Assembly (NCBI GenBank): GCA_023935145.1
Contig: CM043700.1
Span: 33,699,456-33,763,455, forward strand
Direction of reading: 5' to 3'
Length of the DNA stretch: 64,000 bases
Source of the DNA: Bretschneidera sinensis
Taxonomy: Eukaryota > Streptophyta > Magnoliopsida > Brassicales > Akaniaceae
Shown here: in pieces, positions 48,401-59,566 of the stretch
How the letters are laid out: the number at the start of each line of letters is the position of its first letter
Numbering within the stretch: the stretch's first letter is position 1
Notes under the pieces: generated by a model
Seen by the model: only the letters and a program-made list of their open reading frames with translations
Told to the model about the DNA's origin: nothing
Databases searched by the model: none
Program-made: the position numbers and the translations under genes

Positions 48401-50254
48401 AATAAGATGAAAATTTCCGTTGAAGTTCATGGCCTATAAATTTTCTCAGATGTTGTAAAAAAAACATGAAGTAATCAGGAACATCATACTGTGAAAATTT
48501 ATGTCATTGAACTTGATAGGTGTTATGCCATTCCTATGTGACCGTATGAAAAATTCGCACAGATCCATATGTTAGGAATTGTTTATGTTAATAATGTGTA
48601 AATTGTTGAGGAAAATATTAAAGAAAATTAATATGAAAAATGAAAAACATTTTTCACAACTAAACGCACCCTAAGAATTCCATGAAGATTAGGATAACCA
48701 TTCACATGAGTACCCTAGCACAAGATAGTCACGTCTCAAATATAGGCATCATTTCAAAGTGACTTTACAAAACTTTAAAGCCAATACAACAAATGTTGGT
48801 GTATTATTTTACGGTTTTACCTGTCCACATTCTTGCTTTACTTTATGTGATGTTTTAATTTGGTTATGCATGGCATAAAATGTTTTCAAGTCATTAATTT
48901 ATTTCTCATTCTTATTAACGCTTTATAATAACCATTTATTTGCCACCATCAAGAATGGCTTACAACCATATCCCTTCAATTCATATTGCTGCAATTGACT
49001 TTTGATGATTATGATAATATAATATATTATTATCAAAAAAATTTGATAATAGTAATATATATTGTTTTTTCTACAGTCATAATGAGTTGAGCAATTGAAA
49101 AAGAAAAGGGGGAAGAAGAATGAAGGTTATTAACACTGTACATGTTATATAATAATTTTTAAACTTTTTTCATTTTTAAACTTTTTTTTTTTGGGGGGGT
49201 GGAATGGTGGACCCCAACTAGCACTGTAGAATACTTTTTCTTGTATGTGTGACTTGTAATGTCCCAGCTTAATTTTCATTTCCTAATACTGAGGAGGGTT
49301 TCTGGTACCTTTTTCTTCCCTGCTCAGCTTGCTAAAATGAGCGTTCAGACTGGTGTTGTGTCTGAGTATACTTGTATGGTCTTGCTCGAGAATGTTATGG
49401 GAAAGAAAGCCACAGACTCAGATGGAGTACAAAAGGTATGGCATTGACCTCAAATGTTGTAAGGATGTTTGTATATTCATCGACTTTAAAAATGCTGGCA
49501 CATCCTTCTGAGTCAGAAGCACTGAAATTAAATTAACCACTTTGAGGTCTTATCAACTTATCTTTGAAAGATTAATCTTGCATTGATCTGTTAAAATTTT
49601 ATACAAGCATATGTAACTTTGTAATATGAGGTTATTCAATAGCTAGCATCCCTCTCATGGTGGTTTTTTGTAAACTGATGAGCAAGTATAAACGCAATTG
49701 AGGTGAGTCAATCAGATGGTAGCTGTTTATTTATCCAAAATGTTAGAATGTTTAAATCCTTGTGTGTTCCATGAAACCATTGGCAGGGTAGGTTATAGTA
49801 TAGTTTGCATCCTGTGCCTTGTTCTATACTGATTTTGTATATTTGGCACCCTGATGCCATATACAACACTGCTAATGGGATCTTTGACAATCAATATGAA
49901 CAGGTATCAAATAAAAGTGATCAACAGAAGATGGTAGACTCCAAAGGCCCAAGAATGATACCACTACATACCCTTTGTGTTGGCTTTGGTGATATCAAAG
50001 CTACTGCTGAAAACATTCCTCCAGGATTTGGGGAACCAAAACTGCCTGATGCTGCCGAAATGTTTGTAAAGGCAGCTTCCAATTGTTGTGGCAAGATGTG
50101 TAGCCACTGCTGTTGCATGTGCTGCATCCAATCTTGTTCCAAAATGAATGGCCAATGTGCAACTGTATTTACACAGCTGTGCACAGCTCTGGCATGTTTT
50201 GGTTGCTTCGAGTGTTGTTCACAGATATGCTGCTGTGGAGATGATGGACAATAA
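42401..50254 (+). CDS. vWA-domain protein, inter-alpha-trypsin-inhibitor heavy-chain-like, 13 exons; frameshift in exon 8
   Basis: Exons: 42401-42793, 42983-43135, 43249-43461, 43549-43638, 43825-43941, 44036-44305, 44813-44969, 45238-45316, 46596-46696, 47135-47305, 47944-48018, 49328-49435, 49904-50254, all GT-AG. The N-terminal region (about residues 60-340) is VIT-like. The vWA domain starts near 417 with a complete MIDAS metal site: DISES (Asp423, Ser425, Ser427), Thr494 in GGSTN and Asp522 in VTDGA. The last exon encodes a cysteine-rich tail (CCGKMC...CCCMCC...CCSQICCCGDDGQ). About 758 aa would be expected. With the standard acceptor, exon 8 has six G (45286-45291) where the frame needs five, producing TGA at 45297. 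An internal acceptor (TTTCCAG at 45280-45286) would keep frame but drop 16 residues of the vWA fold. Molecular role unknown; vWA domains usually bind proteins through Mg2+. Confidence 0.85.
45689..46402. mobile_element. Possible TIR element in intron 8 of the vWA gene
   Basis: The left edge CATAGTTATTCGCGTTTCGA and the reverse complement of the right edge (CATAGTTGTCAAACCAAGAT, then TTCGGATCGTGAATTGAA) share CATAGTT and 'aattcga/attcgatt' rich arms. This pattern is seen in plant inverted-repeat elements. Arms are diverged and no target duplication was established. Confidence 0.35.
47442..47470. repeat. T12-G17 homopolymer junction in intron 10 of the vWA gene
   Basis: About twelve T followed by seventeen G with no interruption. 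A similar T-run plus G-run occurs in intron 11 at about 49183-49200. Length is error-prone in sequencing. Confidence 0.85.
48083..48374. mobile_element. Tourist-like (PIF/Harbinger) MITE, near-perfect hairpin, in intron 11 of the vWA gene
   Basis: A 292-bp palindromic element. The left end AGGTACGTTTAGTTGTGG matches the reverse complement of the right end (GGGTGCGTTTAGTTGTGA), and the arms pair almost throughout: AACATAATTTGGAAAACAAC on the left against GTTGTTTTCCAAATTATGTT on the right. TAA flanks both sides (48080-48082 and 48375-48377), the Tourist target duplication. No coding sequence. Confidence 0.82.
48591..48687. repeat. Partial duplicate of the MITE right arm with its flank
   Basis: Repeats 48294-48388 (AATGTGTAAATTGTTGAGGA ... 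ACAACTAAACGCACCCTAAG) including the host flank AATTCCA(C/T)GAAG beyond the MITE. It therefore arose by local duplication of about 95 bp after insertion rather than by a second transposition. Confidence 0.8.
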
Positions 50255-51222
50255 TAATGTAGCTCAAGATGTACATTAATCATTATACATGTCGTTTTAC
50301 AGTACATCATAATTGTTTATAGTGCTATATACTCGATAGGTTTTTCTCCTCTAGACTGGCTTGTCATTCATCTGTGTATCCATCAGGAGAACAAGGTCTT
50401 GAAATATGTTTCAAAGATGATGTGTGCAATGTCCAATGTGACAATTCCGTGCAAGTTTAATACATTGCCCATCTCGATGATGTGGAGCATATCTTTTATC
50501 GGAGAGGTCTTGCTCTTGAGTTCTTCCGTTGGTGAAGGTGGGTTTATTGATTTACTCTTGATGTGTAAAATATGTTTGCAAAAGACGTGATTACTTTGAA
50601 TGGTGAAGTACTTTGTACCCTATTTTAGTTCATCTTTTGTATCTGTTCATGCATTTGACTTTACAAAGGCGATGTTTGGGTATTGATTTAAATTTAAAAT
50701 GCTTAAATTAGTATTGCTTAAATCTATTTAAAACAAAATACCTTTAATCACTTTAAGCATGCTTAAATCAGTATTCAAAGAGCCATAATCCAAAAGATTA
50801 TCCAAAATTGTTTATCATCTTCACGGGAAAGTCTGTAGGGCAACTACTTTTCTTTTTGCCTTCCAGGCAATGTTTTGAACAAGAATTACAAATTTCAAGC
50901 AACCATGATGGTTTTATATTGATAAAGATCATTTTAAAACAGAATAGTTTACAGATTGGCATCAAATCAGGGGAAATTATATGTTATTGTCACTTTCAGC
51001 AGACAATGCTGCTCAACTTAGCAAGCGAGCACATAACCAACTTTGTTTGCAAATCCATTTTCCAGCAGTGCCAAGAACGTTGCACATTAAGGCAATACAA
51101 AAATGAATTGGCGCAACTCCCGTAGAATCGCGGAAAATAATGTGTATGCAATTAGTGTTGGATCTTTTGGATTTCACAGTATTGCCAATCTTACACGGCT
51201 ACCTAATCGTCTAAGTTAGAGC
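50255..51222. other. 3' UTR of the vWA gene and spacer
   Basis: Begins with the 3' UTR of the vWA gene. About 50655-50785 looks like a small MITE: GTTTGGGTATTGATTTAAAT on one side and the reverse complement of CAGTATTCAAAG on the other, with an AAGCATGCTT palindrome at 50754. The frame 50808-51125 matches nothing recognised. Confidence 0.4.
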
Positions 51223-51706
51223 TTAAACACTACTATCAGTTTCAATAAGATTTTCTTCAAAGTGCTGCTCAATTTCCAACTCTGATTCTTCTTCTTTGTC
51301 ATCACCTACTGAGCTGTGGTGATACTTCTCCTGGATTTTTGTTACACCCTTTTCGACAGGTCCTATTGCTTGGTTAAATTTATAGTCAATACAACATCCT
51401 TGACAACCTGCTCACAAAGTGGGCGTTAATACAAGACTAAGATGTCGGTAATTAAAGAAACAATGACGTTGAAGATCCTTCACAGAATGCTTATCAGTGG
51501 ATAGAGAGAACTTACACGTTGACCACCATCAATGACAATGTCCTGAACGCTCTCACTGATGCTTGTTCCTGGTGCTTCGACCTGAGTTTGTCTTTCCCCA
51601 AGTAGAGCAGGTTTTTCTTCATCACCCTCCTCTAACTTGACTTCTGTTTAGGTTGTTTCAGTGGTGACTTTTCCATAGTCAGATGCTGGGATATAATGAT
51701 ATGGTT
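51223..51706 (-). pseudogene. Unrecognised minus-strand gene fragment (two putative exons)
   Basis: Two minus-strand blocks have splice-like borders and plausible protein composition: 51706-51518 (EPYHYIPASDYGK..., EKPALLGERQTQVEAPGTSI, SVQDIVIDGG) and 51407-51223 (CQGCCIDYKFNQAIGPVEKG, then an acidic end DDKEEESELEIEQHFEENLI and a stop). The join CAAC|GTGTAAG to GAGCAG|GT keeps frame. An in-frame TAA at about 51649 interrupts the first block. I do not recognise the family. It could be the 3' end of a dead gene, since nothing upstream continues it. Confidence 0.35.
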
Positions 51707-52615
51707 CTGCTAAGAAGACGAAAAATGTGTGCAACAGCTGCAATGGCCATCTGCCATGCCATGGGATATAAAAGTTCAATATTAAATTAAAGTCCAATAA
51801 TAACTATGTGAAAGAAGAGTATATTAACTTTTGTATGTATACTTTTAATGCGGTCTACCAAACAAACACTGCATATTTAAACTCGATTTGATAAAAAAGA
51901 CTCGTTTATCAGGAGAGCCAATGAACTGAAAGACCTGAAAACCAAACAACCTATATCACAAAGCTTAGATGGTACCCTTACCCTAATCTTTGTTAACGTT
52001 TTCAAAAGCGTAGTTGGGGCGCGTCTCAAGGCTTTCAAAATGCTTTGTTTGGAGGTTTTCATGATTGGTTCGGGTTTAAACCTAACAGTTTAGACTAGTT
52101 GAAAATTTTATTGGTAATGATAATTTTTAAGTTTTACACCTATATTAACGTTATTAATGAAGCTTTTCAAGATTATCAGTGAAATATTCAGTTGGTCTAA
52201 ACTATTGGGTTTAGACCCAAGCCAACTAAGAATTTTTGCCTAGCTAGACATTTGAGTGGGCAAAAATACTTTCCATGGTGAGGAACTGACACATAGTACA
52301 CCATAAAGATCTAAAGGTAATTTTTAATCCCAAACCCTAGTCGCGATAGAAAATATTATTTTATGAGAACAAAATACTAACTTCGAGAATATTAATTCTA
52401 AGTGATTCTAGTCCAAACCACTATATAAAGAAGGTTCTCACCAAAAAATAAGTATCTCATAATTCTCATACTCTCTCAATTTTTTAAATTTTCTATTTGA
52501 GAACTAATTTAAATGTCAGAGAGAGTTTTCCAAATAACCCAAATCTGTTGGTCTTCAAAGTTATATGCTAATTTTTTTGGAATATTTGAATGAGGTATGG
52601 TTTTCCATTGGGATG
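51707..52615. other. AT-rich spacer left of the Sirevirus-like element
   Basis: No coding sequence recognised. Near 52085-52240 the phrase 'cagtttagactagttgaaaattttattgg...' and its near-inverse 'cagttggtctaaactattgggtt' suggest a small inverted-repeat element similar to the stretch at 2270-2440. The last five bases (GGATG) are the presumed target duplication. Confidence 0.4.
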
Positions 52616-53800
52616 TGTTGACCCTCACCCATATTTTAATGGTGACAAAACACAACTGCTATTATTCTAACAGTTCAAACTAAGTGTAGTAAACAACAAA
52701 AGCATTCAACCAAGGATCAAGGTGCAAAAACTCAAACCAAATAAAACTATCAAGTGAAGACTGAAGAACTAGTATAGGTCTAAAGTATTAAAACCAGTGT
52801 AAGTCTCACTTTTACATTGTAATAGCTTGTTCAATGGCTCGAACACAAAAGGTGTTTCTAAAACCGATCGTTTTTAAACAAACATTTTCAATTAAAACAG
52901 AAAAACTGGGTTGGAAGACAACCCAGTCGACTGGGTACATATACCAGTCGACTGGTATATGAGACAGTATGTCTCCAGTCGACTGGGTCAGTCATACCAG
53001 TCGACTAGTAAATGGACAGTAAGTCCCCAGTCGATTGGATGAAAAATACCAGTCGACTGGTAACCCAGAAGGTCTGAAAACGAGATTTTTTCAAGTGAAC
53101 TCAGTCGACTGGTATCACGACCCAGTCGACTGGTAGTTCAAAAATATGACCGTTAGACACCAAATCTAAACGTTTTAAAAGCAAATCTTTTTCAAATTAA
53201 AGTTAAAACGGCCATATTATTTGATGGATATATAAACTCATTCTATTGAGCTTTCAATAGAGAGCTGGACATATTCAAAAAGAGTTGAACTCACACAATC
53301 AAGTTATTATACTCTTTGAAACACAAAAAGCTTTGAAATATTCTTGTTGAGCCATTCTTCATGCTTTACTTTGAAAGAGAGACATTATTCAGTTGTATAA
53401 GCTTCCATTAGCTGTTTCTCTACCATTTACTTTACAGCATCTTTTGTAAAGGGATTATTTCCGAGAGTAAGCGGATTACTTCCGAGAAAAAAGGGATAAC
53501 TTCCGAGAGAAAGGGATTGTAAGGTTTGTACAACACCGGGAAAGTTGTACGACTAAGTTACTTAGTAGATTACTTCAAGGAGGTTCCTTGAAGAGAGTAG
53601 ACGTAGGATCGGAACGAATCCGATATTGCCGAACCACTATAATCTGAGTTTGCATCCTCTACTCTTAAACTCTTTATTTACAGCACATTACTTGTCTTAA
53701 CTGTTTGCTGCTTATACGTTTTTATAAACTTGTATTAATTCCGCAACAAGTTTTAAAAACCCAATTCACCCCTCGTCTTGGGTTGAAACCTCGATCTACA
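52616..53800 (+). repeat. 5' LTR of Sirevirus-like element (1185 bp)
   Basis: Starts TGTTGACCCTCACCCATATT and ends AACCTCGATCTACA, matching 61505-62707. It contains the palindrome array (52923-53133), a TATA box (TATATAAA, 53229-53236), and GGGATTACTTCCGAGAG-type short repeats near 53452-53520. Confidence 0.95.
52923..53133. promoter_or_regulatory. Array of eight CCAGTCGACTGG palindromes in the 5' LTR
   Basis: The 12-bp perfect palindrome (a SalI site inside CCAG...CTGG) starts at 52923, 52944, 52975, 52997 (one change), 53027 (one change), 53049, 53101 (one change) and 53122. The array ends about 96 bp above the LTR TATA box. The 3' LTR has the same eight positions between 61809 and 62019. 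Palindromic LTR repeats are known in Sireviruses; their binding factor is not established. Confidence 0.92.
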
Positions 53801-53802
53801 AT

Positions 53803-53814
53803 TGGTATCAGAGG
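53803..53814 (+). promoter_or_regulatory. Primer-binding site for initiator tRNA-Met
   Basis: TGGTATCAGAGG two bases after the 5' LTR; TGGTATCAGAG is the standard plant initiator tRNA-Met complement. Confidence 0.92.
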
Positions 53815-53854
53815 TTCGTTCTCATATTTAGGCTTAAAATCATTGAGTTGATCC

Positions 53855-55535
53855 AATGGTAGCAAATAGCTACTCTGAGGGACGCTCTTATACTAGACCA
53901 CCTTTGTTCAATGGCTCCAATTATAACTATTGGAAAAACATAATGAAAATCTATGTCGAAGGATAAGATTACAATCTGTGGAGAGTCATTGAAGAAGGAC
54001 CTAGAATTCATTCAAAAGAAATAACTATTGGAGAGACCCATCATACAATACCTAAACTCAAAACTGGGTACACTGACGAGGATTGTAGAATAATGTCTCT
54101 CAATAGCAGAACAACAAGTATGTGACATTGTGCATTAGATATTTCTGAATATAATAAAATATCTGCATGTGTTTCGGCTAAAGAGATATGGGAAAAATTA
54201 CAAGTCACGTATGAAGGAACTAGTGAGGTAAAAAAGTCAAAAATTTATATGCTAGTTTCTGAGTATGAATCCTTTAAAATGTCTCCTGACGAAACTATTT
54301 CTGAAACGCACTCACGGTTCACCACTATTATAAATGGTTTAAAACTGCTTGGTAGGAATATTGAGAAGTTTGAACTAACCAGAAAAATCTTGAGATCTCT
54401 GCCACCCTCATGGAAACCAAAGAAGACAGCCATACAGGAGGCCAAAGATCTTGACAAACTGGATGTTGAGACACTGCTTGGGTCATTGTTGACATACAAG
54501 ATGGAAGAAATGTCTCCCATCATTAATAATGATGCGAAGAAGAAAAAGCAAATTGCTCTCAAAGCTTCTACGAGTAGCAAAGAAATGGAAACGGAAAAAG
54601 AAGCAGAGAGCAGCGAGGAAGATGGTGAAATGGCTTTAATCACCAAACGATTTCACAGGTTCTTGAAGAAAAGCAAGAAACCTTACACAAAGGATCCTAC
54701 TTCAAAAAGGAAACCGCTTATGTGTTATTGCTGCAAGAAGCCCGGTCACATTAGGGCTGATTGTACGGCTTCAAACAAACCATACAAGAGCTTCAAAAAG
54801 AAAGCTATGATAGCAACTACCTGGAGTGATGACGAAGAAGAAGATAAGTCATCGGACAAAGAAGTCGGATACAAGGAAATTGCCAACCTTTGTTTGATGG
54901 CAATCGACGATGGAAGTGAGGTAACATCTTCTCCTTCTTCTAAGAATAATATTGTGAGTAGTGCTGAAGAACTGCTAGAAGTAATAAATAAAATGCATGA
55001 TGAATTGAATAAATTTGATTCTAGAAATTCAATTCTTAAAAAGAATGTATCATCTCTCTTTAAAGAGATGATAAGTCTTAGAGGAGAAAAAGAAAAATTA
55101 TTGTCTTTACTGTATGATTCTTCTCAAGATTTTCTCAAAGATGAAAATAGGAATTTAAAAAATAAAATTTCAGAATTGAATAGCACTATATCAAGACTTA
55201 TGCTTGGAAAAGAAAAGCTTGATGAAGTGCTTTCTTCCCAAAGATTAAGTGGAGGAAAATCTGGTGTAAGATACTCTCCTTTGGGAAAGCAAAAATCAAA
55301 AGAGAACTTATTCATGAAAGCCTCATGTATGAATGAAGCCTCTACTTCAAAAAACTCTAGCAAGATTAAAAGCACTCCCTCATTAAATGCTAGAAATTCT
55401 GGGAATTCAAATGTTCATACAAAAATGAAATATCCTAGAAATACACATGCTTATATGTATGCACACTCTAGAAATGCTTATACACATCCTAGAAATAACC
55501 AATATGCACATTCTAGGAACAATATGTATAATTAA
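53855..55535 (+). pseudogene. Sirevirus-like gag
   Basis: ATG at 53855 opens MVANSYSEGRSYTRPPLFNG, then NYWKNIMKIYVEG with a stop at 53964. The capsid-type domain continues in another frame (54249-55535, 428 codons): SEYESFKMSPDETISETHSR, LTRKILRSLPPSWKPKKTAI, then the zinc knuckle CYCCKKPGHIRADC (54721-54765, CX2CX4HX4C). A long coiled-coil linker (about 54960-55240) follows, then a repeat-rich tail with HSRN/YPRN units. The extended post-knuckle region is unusual for Copia gag but normal for Sireviruses. Confidence 0.85.
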
Positions 55536-58500
55536 CATATGCACTCTGCTCATGCTCATCCTAGGAATTACCATCATGGTTATCCTAGAAATAATTTGCA
55601 TACAAATAATAATGCTAGCATGTATCCTAGAATGCATCATCATACATTTTCTGGAAATGACATGCATTTTCATATTCCTCACCATAGAAACATGTATCCT
55701 AGGAACTATTATCCTAAGGATTATAGACATGCACATCTAATATTTCCTAGAAATTTCAAGAACTACCATCCTAGGATTGTGCATCATCAATATGTCTATA
55801 GATCACCATATACTGTTAAGAAAGTATAGGTTCCAAAAGGAACCGTGTTTTCTAGGACTAACCCCAAAGGACCCAAGAAATTTTAGGTACCTAAAAGTGC
55901 TATTGTATATCCTTGTGTAATGTAGATATGTCTCCACACCAAGGAGAAAGGTGACTGTTGGTACCTTGATAGTGGATGCTCAAAGCACATGACCGGTGAT
56001 AAAAATGTATTCAATGAGCTAACTCTAAGAGATGGTGGATATGTCACCATTGGAGACAATACAAAAATAAAGATCATCGGGCATGGAAAAGTCGGTAATG
56101 ATTTCTCAACCTTAGATAATGTATTGTTAGTACAAGGCCTTAAGCCAAATTTACTTAGCATTAGTCAACTATGTGACAAAGGATACAAAGTCACATTTGA
56201 GACCTCTCATTGTCTAGTTATAGACATCAAGAGCAACAAGATCAAATTTATTGGCCATAGACATGAAAATGTCTACATAGTTAATTTGAAATCCTTGCAT
56301 TCTGAAAATGAAAAATGTTTTCCTGCTTTTAGTGAAAATCCATGGCTATGGCATAGAAGGCTTGGTCATGTAAACATGAACTTGCTAAAAATCGTTTCAA
56401 GAAAAGATTTAGCTATTGGACTTCCTAAAATCAATTTTGAAAAAGTCAAAGTATGTGATGCTTGTCAAATGGGAAAACAAACTAGAATTTTTTTTTAAGT
56501 AAAAAAATGTAGTCTCAACTACTAGACCTTTGAAACTTTTGCATATGGACTTATTTGGTCCAATTAGTACCATTAGTCTAGGTGGTCATCAATATGCTCT
56601 TGTTATTATTGATGACTATTCAAGATATACCTTTGTTATTTTTATTGCTTACAAGGATGTTGCTTTCAAATGATTTGAAAAGTTTTGCAAAAAGGTACAA
56701 AATGAAAAATGAATTTGTATTTCAAGTATAAGAAGTGATCATAGCAAACAATTTGAAAATCAAAGCTTTTCAAGATTTTGTGATGAAAATGGAATTAATC
56801 ACAACTTTTCAGCTCCTAGAACTCCTCAACAAAATGGAGTTGTTGAAAGGAAAAACAAAATTCTAGAAGAATTTTCAAGAACTATGCTTTGTGAAAATAA
56901 TTTACCAAAATACTTTTGGGCTGAAGCCGTGAACACTTCTTGTTATATCTTAAACAGAATTTTAATTAGACCTCTGCTTGATAAAACTCCATATGAACTA
57001 TAGAAAAGAAGAAAGCCTAATATCTCCTATTTTCGTGCTTTTGGTTGTAAATGCTTCATCTTAAATAACAATAAAACTAACTTGGGTAAATTTGATTCTA
57101 AGACCGATGAATGAATATTTTTAGGATATTCAACATCTAGTAAGGCTTATAGAGTTTTTAATAAGAGAACTCTAGTGGTAGAAGAATCTGTACATGTAAC
57201 TATTGATGAATCTAACCCAATTAGTAGTAGAGAAGTTTCCTTTAAATATGATGCAGATTTTATTCCAAGAATGGAAACTTTTACTCCCATTGTTGACCCA
57301 AAGGAGAGTCCACCTCAAGTAAATGAAGAGATAGAAACTCTCAATTTGGACCAACCATCCTCAAGCCAACAAGAGGAAAGTTTACTCAAAGATTGGAGGT
57401 ATGTAAATTATCACCCAATTGATCAAGTGATTGGTGATCCTTCACAAGGGGTAAGAACTCGCTCTTCAATTAGAAATATTTGTAATTTTGTAGCTTATTT
57501 GTCTCAAGTAGAACCTAAGACATTTATAGAAGCTGAAAAAGATAATGATTGGATAATTGCAATGCAGGAAGAAATAAATCAATTTGAGAGAAACAATGTT
57601 TGGATTCTAGTTCCAAGACCTAAAGATCATTCAATAATTGGAACTAAATGGGTATATAGAAATAAGATGGATGAAAATGGAATAGTAACTAGAAACAAGG
57701 CTAGACTAGTTGCTAAGGGATATAATCAAGAATAAGAAATAGACTTTGATGAAACCTATGCTCCCGTAGCTAGATTAGAAGCTATTCGAATGTTATTAGC
57801 CTTTGCATGCTTTAATAAATTCAAGCTATTTCAAATGGATGTGAAAAGTGCCTTTTTAAATGGCTTTATAGAAGAAGAGGTTTATGTTGAGCAACCTCTT
57901 GGATTTGAAAATCCTAGTCTTCCAAATCATGTCTACAAGCTTTCTAAAGCTCTATATGGGTTGAAGCAAGCTCCAAGAGCATGGTATGAAATACTAAGTA
58001 AATTTTTGATTGACAATGATTTTGTAAGAGGTAGAATAGACACAACTCTCTTCACAAAAATTCACAAAAATGACACTTTGATAGTTCAAATATATGTTGA
58101 TGATATTATATTTGGTGCTACTAATGAATCTATATGTCAAGAGTTTGCAAAGTGCATGCAAGGTGAATTTGAAATGAGCATGATGGGAGAGCTTACCTAC
58201 TTCCTTGGACTTCAAATCAAGCAACTAAAAGGAGACATCTTCATCAATCAACAGAAGTACATTAAGGACCTACTAAAGAGGTTCGGGATGGAAAGCTCAA
58301 AGCCACTTGGAACGCCTATGAGCACAACTACTAAACTTGATCTTGATGAAGGAGGTAAAACTGTAGATTCTAAATATTATAGAAGCATGATAGGTGCTTT
58401 ACTTTATTTGACTGCAAGTAGACCTGATATAATGTTCAGTGTATGCATATGTGCTAGATTTCAGGCTAATCCTAAGGAATCACATGTAGTTGCAGTAAAA

Positions 58501-59048
58501 AGAATCCTTAGATATCTACAAGGAACCCAAACCATAGGATTATGGTACTCTAGAGATTCATCTTTTGAGCTTGTAGGATATTTAGATGCTGATTTTGCTG
58601 GATGTAGGTTAGATATAAAAAGCACAAGTGGTACATGCCAATTCTTAGGAGCTATGTTAACCTCTTGGTTTTCCAAAAAACAAAATTTTGTTGCACTATC
58701 AACCACCGAGGTGGAATATGTTGCAGCCAGAATTGTTGTGCCCAAGTATTATGGATGAAACAACAACTAGAAGACTATGGCATGAACCTCAAAAACATCC
58801 CAATATTTTGTGATAATACTAGTGCTATCAAGCTAACCAAGAACCCTATTCAGCACTCTATAACAAAGCACATAGAAATAAGACATCATTTCTTAAGAGA
58901 CCATGCTAAAAAAAGTGACATAAGACTAGAATTCATACTTTCAGAAGATTAAATAGCTGACATTCTTACAAAACCTCTACGTGAAGCTAGTTTCTGTAAG
59001 ATAAGAATGTTAATGGGATTGCTGGATTATGATAAACTGAATATCTGA
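55536..59048 (+). pseudogene. Sirevirus-like pol: protease, integrase, RT, RNase H
   Basis: A His/Asn/Tyr-rich linker (55536-55827) leads to the protease active site WYLDSGCSKHMTGDKN (about 55957-56004). Then come the pre-integrase block WLWHRRLGHVNMNLLKIVSR (zinc HH, about 56343) with CDACQMGK (CC, about 56455), and the integrase core MDLFGPIST...VIIDDYSRYTFV and APRTPQQNGVVERKN (56540-56860). RT reads WVYRNKMDENGIVTRNKARL, QMDVKSAFLNGFIEEEVYVE and the catalytic YVDDIIFG (about 58094). RNase H contains GYLDADFAGCRLDIKSTSGT and LSTTEVEYVAA, ending MLMGLLDYDKLNI at 59048. Stops at 55533, 55827, 56496, 56671, 57001, 57112 and 57733, and a shift near 58740, inactivate it. Confidence 0.9.
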
Positions 59049-59187
59049 TTGCTCCTTCATTCATCATATGCATGTTTGACATCTAGTGAAAGAGTATTAA
59101 TTATTGTTTAAATATCTCCCTCACTCAAGATGTCATAGATAAACAAATTATGTGCTATAAATTAAGACTGAAATTTTTTTTAAGGGT

Positions 59188-59336
59188 CCAGTCGACTGGT
59201 AAAATTATACCAGACGACTGGTAAGTCACTGCCCTTTCACCCGGTCGACTGGTACATGAACCCAGTCGACTGGTATGAAAACTGTTCATCTTTTCAAAGG
59301 GACCCAGTCAACTGGTAACTCGACTCAGTCAACTGG
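59188..59336. promoter_or_regulatory. Internal array of six CCAGTCGACTGG-type palindromes
   Basis: Copies start at 59188 (perfect), 59210 (CCAGACGACTGG), 59241 (CCGGTCGACTGG), 59262 (perfect), 59304 (CCAGTCAACTGG) and 59325 (TCAGTCAACTGG). This is the same unit as in the LTRs, but located between pol and the extra ORF, eleven bases above a TATA box. The spacing between copies (about 21-42 bp) resembles that in the LTR array. Confidence 0.9.
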
Positions 59337-59347
59337 TATCGCGACTC

Positions 59348-59354
59348 TATAAAA
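59348..59354 (+). promoter_or_regulatory. Internal TATA box above the extra ORF
   Basis: TATAAAA in context CTCTATAAAAGGG, about 213 bp above the ATG at 59567. It directly follows the internal palindrome array. Confidence 0.65.
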
Positions 59355-59566
59355 GGGACTGTTCATTTTTCTGATTTTTTACGCCATTTTCGAGCACCCT
59401 TGCTTCATCTCTCTAGAAAAATTCATCATTTTGATCCAAAAACCATCTAAACTTTATCTAAACACACCAATCTACTCATCCATAACAAGATTTTTAACTT
59501 TCTACGGTTAAAATCTTTTATTTTCCTTAAAATTTCTTTTTCCCAAAAAACTCTTTTTTATCAAAA

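Noticed and set aside
49921..50310. Minus-strand frame of 129 codons
   Set aside because: Shadow of the last exon of the vWA gene; the plus strand carries the conserved protein.
55407..55829. Overlapping Met/Ile/His-rich frames on both strands
   Set aside because: All are alternative readings of the same low-complexity repeat in the Sirevirus-like gag-pol linker.
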